64,000 nucleotides of DNA from FEN-299 sp963717945 (lineage in GTDB: Bacteria; Acidobacteriota; Vicinamibacteria; Vicinamibacterales; Fen-181), in contig CAVQXT010000003.1 of NCBI GenBank assembly GCA_963717945.1, positions 1,240,001-1,304,000 of the forward strand, in the 5' to 3' direction. The translations under genes and the position numbers were made by a program. The notes under the pieces were generated by a model. That model did not search any database. It saw only the letters and a list, made by a program, of their open reading frames with translations, and had not been told where the DNA came from. Shown piece after piece: positions 49,705 to 58,669 of this stretch; positions within the stretch are counted from its first letter, which is position 1, and each line of letters begins with the position of its first letter.

Positions 49705-50487
49705 ATGGAACGCATCTATCGCATCGAGTATCACGGATCGAAACGGTATGCGGCCGAGCACAACGGCCACCTGTTCCTGCTCGACGGAGATCTGTTCGGC
49801 GAGTACGGCTTCGGCGAGGAGATCGCGCACGGCGAATTCCCGAAGGACCTCCCGTCCGGCTCTCGGCTGCTGGCCCCGATCACGCCGTCGAAGATCGTGG
49901 GCATCGGCCTGAACTACAAGGACCACGCGGCGGAGCAGAAGAAGCCGCTGCCGGCCGAGCCGCTGCTGTTCATCAAGCCGTCCACGGCCGTCATCGGCCC
50001 GGGCGATCCGATCCGGCTGCCGGGCGGCGTCGGCCGCATCGACTACGAGAGCGAGGTGGGGGTCGTCATCGGCCGGCGCGCGTCCCGCGTGCCGCGGGAA
50101 CAGGCCCTCGACTTCGTCCTCGGCTACACCTGCGTCAACGACGTGACGGCGCGCGACCTCCAGAACCGCGGCTACCAGTACTCGCACGTGAAGGGCTACG
50201 ACACCTTCGCGCCGATCGGTCCGGCCATCGCCGTGGGCCTCGACCCGACGACCATCGCCGTGCAGGGCTGGCAGAACGGACAGCTGAGGCAGAACTCCTC
50301 CACCGCGCAGCTGATCTTCCCCGTGGCCGACCTGATCGCGTATGTTTCAAGCATCATGACGCTGCTGCCGGGCGACATCATCTCGACCGGGACGCCGTCG
50401 GGGATCGGACCGCTCGCCCCCGGCGACGTCTTCACGATCCGCGTGCCCGGCATCGGCGAACTGACCAACCCGGTGGAACACTTGTAG
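49705..50487 (+). CDS. fumarylacetoacetate-hydrolase family protein
   Basis: The 260-residue protein has the FAH fold. Metal ligands are seen in DYESEVGVVIG (Glu, Glu) and VNDVTARD (Asp), with the conserved KIVGIGLNYKDHAAE entry and GTPSGIG. This family hydrolyses or decarboxylates C-C bonds of oxo-acids; the exact substrate is unknown. Confidence 0.9.
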   Translation: MERIYRIEYHGSKRYAAEHNGHLFLLDGDLFGEYGFGEEIAHGEFPKDLPSGSRLLAPITPSKIVGIGLNYKDHAAEQKKPLPAEPLLFIKPSTAVIGPGDPIRLPGGVGRIDYESEVGVVIGRRASRVPREQALDFVLGYTCVNDVTARDLQNRGYQYSHVKGYDTFAPIGPAIAVGLDPTTIAVQGWQNGQLRQNSSTAQLIFPVADLIAYVSSIMTLLPGDIISTGTPSGIGPLAPGDVFTIRVPGIGELTNPVEHL

Positions 50488-50505
50488 GGCGACCCTTTAG
50501 GGTTG
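50486..50505. repeat. short palindromic repeat, copy of 20111-20134
   Basis: TAGGGCGACCCTTTAGGGTTGCC-type sequence (GTAGGGCGACCCTTTAGGG here) overlaps the stop region of the FAH gene and precedes the transaldolase gene. The near-identical copy in the first instance is 30 kb away. Confidence 0.7.
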
Positions 50506-50520
50506 CCGAGGCGCAGACCG

Positions 50521-51183
50521 ATGAAAATCTTTCTCGATACCGGAAGCCTCCAGGACATCGAATCGTTCGTCGCCCTCGGCATCGTCGACGGCGTGACCAC
50601 CAACCCGTCGCTGATGGCGAAGGAGAAGGGGAACCCGCGGGAGATCACCAAGCGGATCTGCCAGATCGTCAACGGGCCGGTGAGCGCCGAGGTGCTCGCG
50701 ACCGACGTGGACGGGATGATCCGCGAAGGGCGCGAGCTCTCGGCCATCGATCCGCACGTGGTCATCAAGCTGCCGTTCGGCAAGGCGGGCGTGCGGGCGT
50801 GCGCGGCGCTCAGCGCCGAGAAGATCCCGGTCAACATGACGCTGATCTTCTCGCCGACGCAGGCGCTGCTCGCGGCGAAGGTGGGCGCGGCCTACGTCAG
50901 CCCGTTCATCGGGCGCCTCGACGACATCGCCACCGAGGGGATGAACCTCATCGAGGAGATCGTCGACATCTTCCACAACTACGCGTTCACGACCGAGATC
51001 ATCGTGGCCAGCGTCCGCCACCCGGTGCACGTCGTCCAGGCCGCGCGGCTCGGCGCCGACATCTGCACCTGCCCGCCGGCCGTCGTGGAGGCGATGTTCA
51101 AGCACCCGCTCACCGACATCGGCCTCGAGCGGTTCCTGAAGGACTGGGAGAAGGCGCAGGGGCAGGCAGTAGGCACTAAGTAG
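50521..51183 (+). CDS. transaldolase-like protein (fructose-6-phosphate aldolase type)
   Basis: The 220-residue class I aldolase has GVTTNPSL, the Schiff-base Lys in VVIKLPF, VNMTLIFSPTQA and YVSPFIGRLDD. The short length matches the MipB/TalC-type subfamily. ATG 50521 is used. Its last codons (QAVGTK) run into the repeat downstream, a sign that the C-terminus is not strictly conserved. The role is in the pentose phosphate or a related pathway. Confidence 0.93.
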   Translation: MKIFLDTGSLQDIESFVALGIVDGVTTNPSLMAKEKGNPREITKRICQIVNGPVSAEVLATDVDGMIREGRELSAIDPHVVIKLPFGKAGVRACAALSAEKIPVNMTLIFSPTQALLAAKVGAAYVSPFIGRLDDIATEGMNLIEEIVDIFHNYAFTTEIIVASVRHPVHVVQAARLGADICTCPPAVVEAMFKHPLTDIGLERFLKDWEKAQGQAVGTK

Positions 51184-51231
51184 CCTGCCCTGAGCGAGCG
51201 AAGCGAGTCGAAGGATAGGCGGTAGGCGGTG

Positions 51232-51306
51232 GCGCAGGCCTGAAGGCCTGCGCTATCTGGGAATTCTGGCAAGATCTGCAGATAGCGCAGGGCTTCAGCC
51301 CTGCGC
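51232..51306. repeat. paired REP-like palindromes with heptamer tail
   Basis: GCGCAGGCCTGAAGGCCTGCGC and GATAGCGCAGGGCTTCAGCC enclose a ~25-bp centre with AATTC and AGATCT. GGCGTRA heptamers (51305-51340) run into the carboxyltransferase leader. An extra GAGCGAGCGAAGCGAGTCG inverted-like motif lies at 51193-51211. Confidence 0.85.
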
Positions 51307-51363
51307 TAGGCGTGAGGCGTAAGACGTAAGGCGCGAGCCGTCAGCCGGCGTGTGGAGCCCCCA

Positions 51364-52905
51364 ATGGACAAGCGCGAGCAGCTCTCGCAACTGGAAACGG
51401 CGGCCGAGCTCGGCGGCGGCGAAGCCCGGCTCAGGCGCCAGCACGAGGCGGGCAAGCTCACCGCGCGCGAGCGGATGGAGCTGCTGTTCGACCCGGGCAC
51501 CTTCGAAGAGCTCGACAAGCTCGTCGTGCACCGCTGCCTCGACTTCGGGATGGAGGCGCAGCTCATTCCCGGCGACGGCGTGGTGACCGGCTTCGGCCGC
51601 GTCGAAGGCCGCGTGGTCTACGCCTTCGCCCAGGATTTCACGGTGTTCGGCGGCTCGCTGTCGGAGACCAACGCCGCGAAGATCGTGAAGATCATGGACC
51701 TGGCCGTCCGCCAGGGGGCGCCGGTCGTCGGGCTGAACGACTCGGGGGGCGCGCGCATCCAGGAGGGCGTGATGTCGCTCGCCGGCTACGCGGACATCTT
51801 CCTCCGCAACACGCTGGCCTCGGGCGTGGTCCCGCAGATCTCCGCGATCATGGGGCCGTGCGCCGGGGGCGCGGTCTACTCGCCGGCGATCACCGACTTC
51901 ACGGTGATGGTCGAGGGCACGAGCTACATGTTCGTCACCGGGCCCGACGTCATCAAGACGGTGACGCACGAGGAGGTGTCGAAGGAGGATCTCGGCGGCG
52001 CCATCACGCACAACGCGAAGAGCGGCGTCGCGCACTTCGCCGTGGCGGACGATCGCGAGTGCCTGCTGCTGATTCGCGAGCTGCTCGGCTTCCTCCCGTC
52101 CAACAACGTCGACGACCCGCCGCGCGGCGAGACCGCCGACCCGTTCGACCGCGAGGACGAGGCGCTCGACACGCTGGTGCCGGAGGCGCCCAACCAGCCC
52201 TACGACATCCTCGACCTGATCCACGCCGTCGTGGACGACGGGCATTTCCTCGAGGTGCACCACCACTACGCGCGGAACCTGGTGGTGGGGTTCGCGCGCC
52301 TCGGGGGCCGTCCGGTCGGCATCGTCGCCAACCAGCCCGCGCACCTGGCCGGCGTGCTCGACATCGACGCGTCGGTGAAGGGCGCGCGGTTCGTGCGCTT
52401 CTGCGACGCGTTCAACATCCCGCTGGTCACCTTCGAGGACGTGCCGGGCTTCCTGCCCGGGACGCAGCAGGAGTTCGGCGGCATCATCCGCCACGGCGCC
52501 AAGCTGCTCTACGCCTTCGCCGAGGCGACCGTGCCCAAGGTCACCGTCATCGCGCGGAAGGCTTACGGCGGCGCGTACTGCGTGATGTCGAGCAAGCACA
52601 TCCGCACCGACATCAACTTCGCCTGGCCCACCGCCGAGATCGCCGTGATGGGGCCGGAGGGCGCCGTCAACATCCTCTACAAGCGCGAGCTCGACGCCGC
52701 CGAGGACCCGGCGGCGCTGCGGGCGGCGAAGGTCCAGGAGTTCCGGGACAAGCTGGCGAACCCGTTCGTGGCCGCGAGCCGCGGGTTCCTCGACGAGGTG
52801 ATCATGCCGCGGACGACGCGGCGGAGGCTGATCGGGGCGCTGGCGTCGCTCGAGTCCAAGCGCGACAGGAACCCGCCGAAGAAGCACGGGAACATCCCGC
52901 TCTGA
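51364..52905 (+). CDS. acyl-CoA carboxylase carboxyltransferase subunit (PccB/MmdA-like)
   Basis: The 513-residue biotin-dependent carboxyltransferase shows KLTARERMELLFDPGTFEEL-type N-terminus, GLNDSGGARIQEGV, GPCAGGAVYSPA, and MGPEGAVNILYKRELDAAEDP near the C-terminus. It probably works with the biotin carboxylase (59918) and carrier (61458) encoded 8 kb downstream to carboxylate propionyl-CoA or a related acyl-CoA. Decarboxylase use is also possible. Confidence 0.94.
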   Translation: MDKREQLSQLETAAELGGGEARLRRQHEAGKLTARERMELLFDPGTFEELDKLVVHRCLDFGMEAQLIPGDGVVTGFGRVEGRVVYAFAQDFTVFGGSLSETNAAKIVKIMDLAVRQGAPVVGLNDSGGARIQEGVMSLAGYADIFLRNTLASGVVPQISAIMGPCAGGAVYSPAITDFTVMVEGTSYMFVTGPDVIKTVTHEEVSKEDLGGAITHNAKSGVAHFAVADDRECLLLIRELLGFLPSNNVDDPPRGETADPFDREDEALDTLVPEAPNQPYDILDLIHAVVDDGHFLEVHHHYARNLVVGFARLGGRPVGIVANQPAHLAGVLDIDASVKGARFVRFCDAFNIPLVTFEDVPGFLPGTQQEFGGIIRHGAKLLYAFAEATVPKVTVIARKAYGGAYCVMSSKHIRTDINFAWPTAEIAVMGPEGAVNILYKRELDAAEDPAALRAAKVQEFRDKLANPFVAASRGFLDEVIMPRTTRRRLIGALASLESKRDRNPPKKHGNIPL

Positions 52906-53041
52906 CGCGAGCGATCGCAACGGAGGTGTCGCTCGCCTGCACGGCTTTCGGCTCCGGGCTCCCGGCTTCGGGCCGGCCGTGGACAGCTGTCCGCTGGGGC
53001 CGTACTCTCGGAGAAGGCAGATCGTGATCAGGAGACCTTCG

Positions 53042-53551
53042 ATGGATCGCGCTGGTGACAGCTGCTCGGTGGGCGCGCGGTGCGCCGCCGACCTGCGCGC
53101 GGCCGTCGACGAGGCGGAAGCTCGGCTTCTGGCGATCGACGAAGACGCGAGTGGGCGCCGCCCGGCGCCGGACGCGTGGTCGCCGCGCGAGGTGATCGGG
53201 CACCTCGTCGACTCGGCGTCGAACAACCACCGCCGTTTCGTGATGGGGCAGGTGCAGGACGATCTGCAGTTCCCCGGCTACGACCAGAACGTGTGGGTCT
53301 CGGTCCAGCGCTACCGCGACGCGCCGTGGGCGAACCTCGTCGCGCTGTGGGCGTCGTTCAACCGCCACCTCGCCTTCATCATCGAATCGGCGCCGGACGC
53401 CGTGCTACTGAGGCCGCGCGCCGCCCACAACCTGCCGGAGATCGGATGGCACCCGCCGGAGGGCAGCGAGCCGGCCACGCTCGCGCACATCGTCCGCGAC
53501 TACATCGCGCACCTGCGGCACCATCTGGCGCAAATAGGGCTCCGGCCCTGA
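53042..53551 (+). CDS. DinB-family protein
   Basis: The 169-residue four-helix DinB protein has candidate metal histidines in GHLVDSASNNHRRF and in YIAHLRHHLAQIG. AGGAGA precedes ATG 53042. The family includes thiol-transferases and stress proteins of unknown reaction. Confidence 0.85.
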   Translation: MDRAGDSCSVGARCAADLRAAVDEAEARLLAIDEDASGRRPAPDAWSPREVIGHLVDSASNNHRRFVMGQVQDDLQFPGYDQNVWVSVQRYRDAPWANLVALWASFNRHLAFIIESAPDAVLLRPRAAHNLPEIGWHPPEGSEPATLAHIVRDYIAHLRHHLAQIGLRP

Positions 53552-53562
53552 GCCCTAAGCCG

Positions 53563-54162
53563 TCAGCCAAGCGTCCGCACGGGCCCGTGCGCCGGGTAGA
53601 CGCGCGTCGCGCCGCGCTCCCGCAGCAGGCGCCAGCTGGCATTCACGACGTCCGCCTGGCTTTCCCACGCCAGGGAGGGCGGCGTCAGATCCCCGGTGAA
53701 CACCGAGCCGTCGTCGAGCAGGAGCGACACGCTGTCGTCCGAGTGGCCGGGCGTGTGGACGATCTCGCCCGCGATGCCGATCCGCAGGAGCAGCGCGCGG
53801 CTCTCCGCGCAGCCGATCGTCACGTTGTCGTGCGTCGTGATCTCGAGGTACTGATCCGCCGGCTTCATCGCCTCGCGCATGCGCGAGATGAAGGCGACCT
53901 GGGGCTCGAGCACGAGCAGCGGAACGCCGGCGAGCTTCAGGTTCTGCGCCAGGCCGGCGTGGTCGAGATGGTAGTGCGTCGCGAGCGCGTAGCGGATCTC
54001 CTCGAGCGGCACGTCCATCCGCCTGAGGTTCGCCAGCATCGTGCCCATGGTGCCCGGGTAGCCGATGTCCACGAGCAGCCGCGACCTGCCGGCGCTGACC
54101 ACCCAGTAGTTGGTCGAGCGGTAGCCGACGTTCACGATGGTGATGGGCGATGGCTGTGCCAT
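53563..54162 (-). CDS. MBL-fold metallo-hydrolase
   Basis: The 199-residue beta-lactamase-fold protein has ATHYHLDHAGLAQ (HxHxDH), HTPGHSDDSVSLL and VFTGDL. It is slightly short but has all ligand motifs, and ends at YPAHGPVR. It lies between DinB and gatE on the opposite strand. The substrate is unknown. Confidence 0.9.
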   Translation of the reverse strand: MAQPSPITIVNVGYRSTNYWVVSAGRSRLLVDIGYPGTMGTMLANLRRMDVPLEEIRYALATHYHLDHAGLAQNLKLAGVPLLVLEPQVAFISRMREAMKPADQYLEITTHDNVTIGCAESRALLLRIGIAGEIVHTPGHSDDSVSLLLDDGSVFTGDLTPPSLAWESQADVVNASWRLLRERGATRVYPAHGPVRTLG

Positions 54163-54325
54163 AACGGGTGGAACGACGAGCGGTCCCCGCGTCGACTGCC
54201 GTCGGTCGATGATACCAGCAGCGGCTGCGCCCTCCGCGCGATCCCGACGACCCGAGGCGCGCGGACTGAGCGCCGCCCGGGCTCCGGGCACCGCCAAAAG
54301 CGAGGAGCCGAAAGCCGGCAGCCGA

Positions 54326-54333
54326 TATAGACT
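54326..54333 (+). promoter_or_regulatory. candidate -10 (TATAGA/TAGACT) before gatED
   Basis: GATATAGACT lies in an AT-rich patch 40 nt before the TTG start, immediately downstream of a 7-bp GAGCCGA-type repeat. The -35 is not clear. Confidence 0.3.
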
Positions 54334-54372
54334 TGACGAGCCGGTTCTGTCGCCTTCACGGAGGATCACCCG

Positions 54373-56340
54373 TTGGAACTCAAGTCGCCAGATTTCTACG
54401 CTGAGATCGGGTTCATGTCGGGCCTCGAGGTTCACCAGCAACTGCTCACCGACCTCAAAATGTTCTGCCGCTGTCCCGCGCGCCGCTACACCACGACGCA
54501 CGACGGCGAGGTGCTGCGCCACATGCGCCCGACGCTGTCGGAGCTCGGGGAATACGACGGCACGGCGCTGATGGAGTTCAAGACCAAGAAGAACATCATC
54601 TACCTCCTCCACAAGGAGAACGTCTGCACGTACGAGATGGACGACACGCCGCCGTTCCTGGTCAACCAGGATGCGGTGGACGCCGCCATCGAGCAGTGCC
54701 TGATGCTCGGGTGCGACATCGTGGACGAGGTCCACATCGCGCGCAAGCAGTACCTCGACGGGTCGATCCCGACCGGGTTCCAGCGCACGGCCATCGTGGG
54801 CGTCAACGGCCGCCTGCCGTTCCGCGGCCGTGAGCTGTCGATCCTCCAGGTGAGCGTCGAAGAGGACTCGTGCCGCGAGGTCTCCGACGAGGGACACCTG
54901 ATCGTCTGGCGCACCGACCGGCTCGGCATGCCGCTCATCGAGACCGTCACCGGGCCCGACCTGAAGACGCCCGACGAGGTCGCCGACGCGATCCTCCTGA
55001 TTGGCCGCGTGTGCCGGAGCACGGGCCACGTCCGCGTCGGCATGGGCGCGAGCCGCCAGGACGTGAACGTCTCGGTCCGCGGCGGCCGGCGCGTGGAGAT
55101 CAAGGGCGTCCCCAAGGCCGGCTGGGCGCCCGCCCTCGTGCACGGCGAGGCGATCCGGCAGGTGAACCTGCTCAAGCTGCGCGACGAACTCATCCGCCGC
55201 GGCTTCACCACGCCCGACTCCATCGGCGTCGAGAGCGCCGACGTGACGTCGATCTTCGCGGCGTCGGACGCGAAGTTCCTGACGGTCGAAGGCTGGGAGA
55301 AGTACGCGCGCGACGAGAAGCGCCGGCCCGGCTTCGAGCTGGGCAGCGGCAAGTTCACGGTCCGCGCCATCCGCGTGAAGGGCCTGGGCGGCACGCTCGC
55401 GTGGCCGACGCAGCCCGATTGCCTCTTTGCCCACGAGCTGGCGGGGCGCATTCGCGTCATCGCGGGGCTCGACGAGCGGCCGATCCTCCTCCACAGCGAG
55501 AAGTGGCCCGACTACCACCGCTCGCTGCAGGAGCTGCGCCGGGTGCGCGCGCACCTGAAGTGCAACCCGGAGGACGGGATCGTGCTCGTCTGGGGGCCCG
55601 ACGAGGATACGATGACCGCGGCCAGCGAGGTGCGGCTGCGCTACGTCGACGCCATCGACGGGATCCCCAACGAGACGCGGCAGCCGTTCGAGGACGGCAG
55701 CACCGATTTCGAGCGAATCCTGCCGGGCCCCGACCGGATGTACCCGGACACCGACAGCCCGCCGTCGCGGGTCACGCGCGAGCGGGTCGAGCGGCTGCAG
55801 GCGGCGCTGGCCCCGCGGCCTTGGGACCGGGAGGCGCGCTACGCCGCCGCCGGCGTGCCCGCCTCCACCGCGCACTTCCTGATCCGTCGCGGCGGCGCCC
55901 GGCTCGTCGACAAGGTGGCCGCCTCGTGCCGCGCGCGCGTCAAGGACGCCTGCCTGCTGTTCGGCGAACGGCTGAAGGGGCTGCGCCGCGCGGGTGTCGC
56001 CGTCGACGGCGTGCCGGACGAGCGCTGGTGCGAGCTGTTCGAGGAGGTGGCCAGTCGGCCCGTGCTGTGGGAGGCCTGGGAGCCGGTCGTGCGCGCGATG
56101 GCGGCCGCGCCGGGCCGGGCCGTGTCGGCCATCGTGTCCGACCTCGCGCTGGGACGGCCTCCGGAGCGGTGGCAGGAGCGCGTCGCCCGCACCGTGGCGG
56201 AGGCGGAGCGGCGGCTCTACGGGCCCGGCGCCGATCGGCTCTTCAGGTTCTCGATGGGGCTCGCGATGCGCGAGCTTCGCGGCAGGGTTCCGGCGCTCGA
56301 GGTGGCCGACGCCGTCAGGACGGAGGTTGCCTCGCGATGA
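54373..56340 (+). CDS. gatE: archaeal-type glutamyl-tRNA(Gln) amidotransferase subunit GatE
   Basis: The 655-residue protein is GatE, not GatB. It starts at TTG 54373 after GGAGGATCACCCG. The catalytic GatB/E domain is clear (GFMSGLEVHQQLLTD, ARKQYLDGSIPTGFQRT, MGASRQDVNVS, EIKGV). The GatE-specific AspRS-like insertion (GAD) lies around residues 285-430. A helical and YqeY-like tail ends the protein. GatDE amidates Glu-tRNA(Gln) and is regarded as the archaeal form of the enzyme; bacteria normally use GatCAB. gatD overlaps it by 4 nt, so both subunits are present as a coupled pair. Confidence 0.93.
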   Translation: MELKSPDFYAEIGFMSGLEVHQQLLTDLKMFCRCPARRYTTTHDGEVLRHMRPTLSELGEYDGTALMEFKTKKNIIYLLHKENVCTYEMDDTPPFLVNQDAVDAAIEQCLMLGCDIVDEVHIARKQYLDGSIPTGFQRTAIVGVNGRLPFRGRELSILQVSVEEDSCREVSDEGHLIVWRTDRLGMPLIETVTGPDLKTPDEVADAILLIGRVCRSTGHVRVGMGASRQDVNVSVRGGRRVEIKGVPKAGWAPALVHGEAIRQVNLLKLRDELIRRGFTTPDSIGVESADVTSIFAASDAKFLTVEGWEKYARDEKRRPGFELGSGKFTVRAIRVKGLGGTLAWPTQPDCLFAHELAGRIRVIAGLDERPILLHSEKWPDYHRSLQELRRVRAHLKCNPEDGIVLVWGPDEDTMTAASEVRLRYVDAIDGIPNETRQPFEDGSTDFERILPGPDRMYPDTDSPPSRVTRERVERLQAALAPRPWDREARYAAAGVPASTAHFLIRRGGARLVDKVAASCRARVKDACLLFGERLKGLRRAGVAVDGVPDERWCELFEEVASRPVLWEAWEPVVRAMAAAPGRAVSAIVSDLALGRPPERWQERVARTVAEAERRLYGPGADRLFRFSMGLAMRELRGRVPALEVADAVRTEVASR

Positions 56341-57731
56341 ACATGCCAGCCGACGCACTCAAGGGATACAAGGGGAAGGCGCGCGCCGCGCTCGAGGGGT
56401 GGGGCGTGCGCGTCTGGAGCGACGTCCAGGTCGAGAACGACGCCGGCAGCCGGTTCGAGGGCGTCATCCTCCCGCGCAGCGAATCGCTCGACGACCTTCA
56501 CGTCGTCATCAAGCTGAAGAACGGGTACAACGTCGGCCTGCACGTGGACCGCCTGCGCGCCGTCCGCGAGGTCGGCTACAAGGAGGCCGTCTACAAGATC
56601 CCCGAGAAGGAGTTCCCGCGCCGGCCGAATCTGCCGAGCGTCACGCTGCTCGGCACGGGCGGAACGATCGCCTCCCGCCTCGACTACCGGACCGGCGCCG
56701 TGATCCCGGCGTTCACGCCGGGCGAACTGTACGGCGCGGTGCCCGAACTGGCCGACATCTGCAACCTGACGACGAAGAAGCTGTTCGGCGTGTTCTCGGA
56801 GAACATGGCGAAGGAGCAGTACATCACGCTCGCCAGGGCGATCGGCGACGAGATCGAGAACGGGGCCGACGGCATCGTCATCGGTCACGGGACCGACACG
56901 ATGGGGCACACCGCTGCGATCCTGTCGTTCATGGTCCAGGACACGCCGGTGCCGATCGTGATCGTCGGGTCGCAGCGATCGAGCGACCGGCCGTCGAGCG
57001 ACGCGGCGCTCAACCTGATCCACTCGGTGCGCTCGGCCGCCTACGGCGACATCGCCGAAGTCCAGATCTGCATGTTCGGTCCGACCTCGGATCGGTATGG
57101 CCTGCTGCACCGCGGGACGCGTTGCCGCAAGATGCACAGCTCCTATCGGAGCACGTTCCGCACAGTGGGCGACATCCCGCTCGCCACGGTGAGCCGCGAC
57201 AAGTTCACCTACCTGCACACCGAATACAAGAGGCGCGACCGGACGCGGAAGGTCAGGGTCGACGCCGTGTACAACGATCGGACGACGATCCTCTACTACT
57301 ACCCGGGGATGTCGCCGGACCTGGTGGACGCGCTGGTCGAGAAGGGATACCGCGGGATCGTCATCGCGGGCACCGGCCTCGGCCACGTGAACAAGCCGTT
57401 GTACCCGGCGTTGAAGAAGGCCATCGAGCACGGCGTGCACGTGGTGATGACGGTGCAGACGCTCTGGGGCTACGCGCAGATGTACGTCTACGACACCGGG
57501 CGCGACCTGCTCGACATCGGCGTCGTCCCGCTCGACAACATGCTGCCGGAGACGGCGCTGATGAAGCTGTCGTGGGTGCTCGCGCACACCGACGACCACG
57601 ACGAGGTGCTGCGGATGATGCGCGCGGTCGTCTCCCACGAGATCACCGGCCGGGAGCCGCACAACGGCTATCTCATCATGCAGGGCGGGCTGCCCGAGAT
57701 CGAGGAGTTCATCCTGTCGCACTGGAAGTAG
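56337..57731 (+). CDS. gatD: archaeal-type glutamyl-tRNA(Gln) amidotransferase subunit GatD
   Basis: The 464-residue protein joins a GatD-specific N-terminal beta domain (~1-95) to an L-asparaginase-type domain. The asparaginase catalytic residues are visible as T110 in GTGGTIAS, T186-D187 in GHGTDTMGHT, and a candidate Lys (K265) in CRKMHSSYR. It generates ammonia for GatE-bound Glu-tRNA(Gln). ATG 56337 overlaps the gatE stop. An ordinary L-asparaginase would lack the N-terminal domain and the linked gatE. Confidence 0.93.
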   Translation: MNMPADALKGYKGKARAALEGWGVRVWSDVQVENDAGSRFEGVILPRSESLDDLHVVIKLKNGYNVGLHVDRLRAVREVGYKEAVYKIPEKEFPRRPNLPSVTLLGTGGTIASRLDYRTGAVIPAFTPGELYGAVPELADICNLTTKKLFGVFSENMAKEQYITLARAIGDEIENGADGIVIGHGTDTMGHTAAILSFMVQDTPVPIVIVGSQRSSDRPSSDAALNLIHSVRSAAYGDIAEVQICMFGPTSDRYGLLHRGTRCRKMHSSYRSTFRTVGDIPLATVSRDKFTYLHTEYKRRDRTRKVRVDAVYNDRTTILYYYPGMSPDLVDALVEKGYRGIVIAGTGLGHVNKPLYPALKKAIEHGVHVVMTVQTLWGYAQMYVYDTGRDLLDIGVVPLDNMLPETALMKLSWVLAHTDDHDEVLRMMRAVVSHEITGREPHNGYLIMQGGLPEIEEFILSHWK

Positions 57732-57753
57732 GGGGACGGGGGTGGGAGGACAC

Positions 57754-58308
57754 ATGCGACGTCGGATCACCGCTGCCGCGATGGCCGTCGGCGTCCTCGG
57801 CCTCGTCGCGGGGCCGGCGTGTCGAGCCGCGTCGCTGCCGCCGGCGCTCGCTCCGCTGGAGTTCCTGCTGGGCGACTGGGAGGGCGGCGGCGGCGGGACG
57901 CCGGGCCAGAGCCAGGGCGGCACGTCGTTCGCGCCCGGCCTGCAGGACCGTGTCCTCATCCGCACGAACTTCGCCGTGACGGCCGCGACCGGCACGACGC
58001 CCGCGTCCCGCCACGATGACCTGATGATCGTCTACGTCGACGAGCGCGGCGCGGTCCGGGCGGACTACTACGACAACGAGGGGCACGTCATTCACTACAT
58101 GGTGACCGCGCCTCGTCCGGGCCAGGCCGTCTTCACGAGCGACGCCACGGCCGCCAGCCCGCAGTACCGCATCACGTATGACGCTGCGCCGGCGGGCACC
58201 GTGTCGGGCGCGTTCTCGATCGCCCCGCCCGGGAAGCCGGGGGCCTTCAGCCCCTACCTGACCTGGGAGATGAAGCGGAGGCTGCCGAAGACCGCCGGGC
58301 GCCCTTGA
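57754..58308 (+). CDS. exported nitrobindin/lipocalin-like protein
   Basis: GGGAGGACAC precedes ATG 57754. The 184-residue product has a signal peptide (MAVGVLGLVAGPACRAA). The mature start FLLGDWEGGGGG resembles the GxWxGxG motif of nitrobindin/THAP4-like or DUF1579-type beta-barrels. A heme or lipid ligand is possible but unproven. It is 22 nt after gatD and may be in the same transcript. Confidence 0.6.
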   Translation: MRRRITAAAMAVGVLGLVAGPACRAASLPPALAPLEFLLGDWEGGGGGTPGQSQGGTSFAPGLQDRVLIRTNFAVTAATGTTPASRHDDLMIVYVDERGAVRADYYDNEGHVIHYMVTAPRPGQAVFTSDATAASPQYRITYDAAPAGTVSGAFSIAPPGKPGAFSPYLTWEMKRRLPKTAGRP

Positions 58309-58335
58309 CAAAGTGTTATATATAGTCAACTATAT
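58305..58335 (+). promoter_or_regulatory. promoter/operator of the toxin-antitoxin pair
   Basis: TTGACA (58305-58310) is followed by an AT-rich stretch unlike the neighbours. ATATAGT (58320-58326) and ACTATAT (58329-58335) form a perfect inverted repeat around CA that overlaps the antitoxin start. It is a good candidate operator for auto-repression by the antitoxin. Confidence 0.6.
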
Positions 58336-58669
58336 GACTATGAAGGTGGTCAACATATTCGAGGCAAAGGCCAAGCTCACCGAGTGTATCGAGGCCGCGG
58401 CGACCGGCGAGCGGGTGCTCATCTGCAAGCGGAACCACCCCGTGGCCGAGCTGCGGGCCGTGCCCGGCGCCCGGACGACGCCGCGGATGGTGGGCGGCGC
58501 GGCAGGCCGGCTGAAGGTGCCGGCGGCGTTCTTCGAGCCGCTTCCCGAGGAGGTCGAGTCGTCGTTCTTCCCCGGTGGCGAAGCCGGCGAGCCGGCCGAC
58601 CGGCCTTCGAGGGCGGCCGAGCGGCCTCCGGCGGACCGGACGCGACCGCCGCGGAGGCCTCGCAGGTGA
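58334..58669 (+). CDS. Phd/YefM-family antitoxin
   Basis: The ~111-residue protein has the Phd N-terminal fold (MKVVNIFEAKAKLTECIE, GERVLICKRNHPVAEL). ATG 58334 or 58340 is the start. The C-terminal tail, which should bind the toxin, is Arg/Pro-rich and Ala-poor. The stop overlaps the toxin GTG (GTGA). Confidence 0.88.
   Translation: MTMKVVNIFEAKAKLTECIEAAATGERVLICKRNHPVAELRAVPGARTTPRMVGGAAGRLKVPAAFFEPLPEEVESSFFPGGEAGEPADRPSRAAERPPADRTRPPRRPRR

Noticed and set aside
56337..57731. Ordinary L-asparaginase
   Set aside because: The extra N-terminal domain and the coupled gatE gene match GatD.
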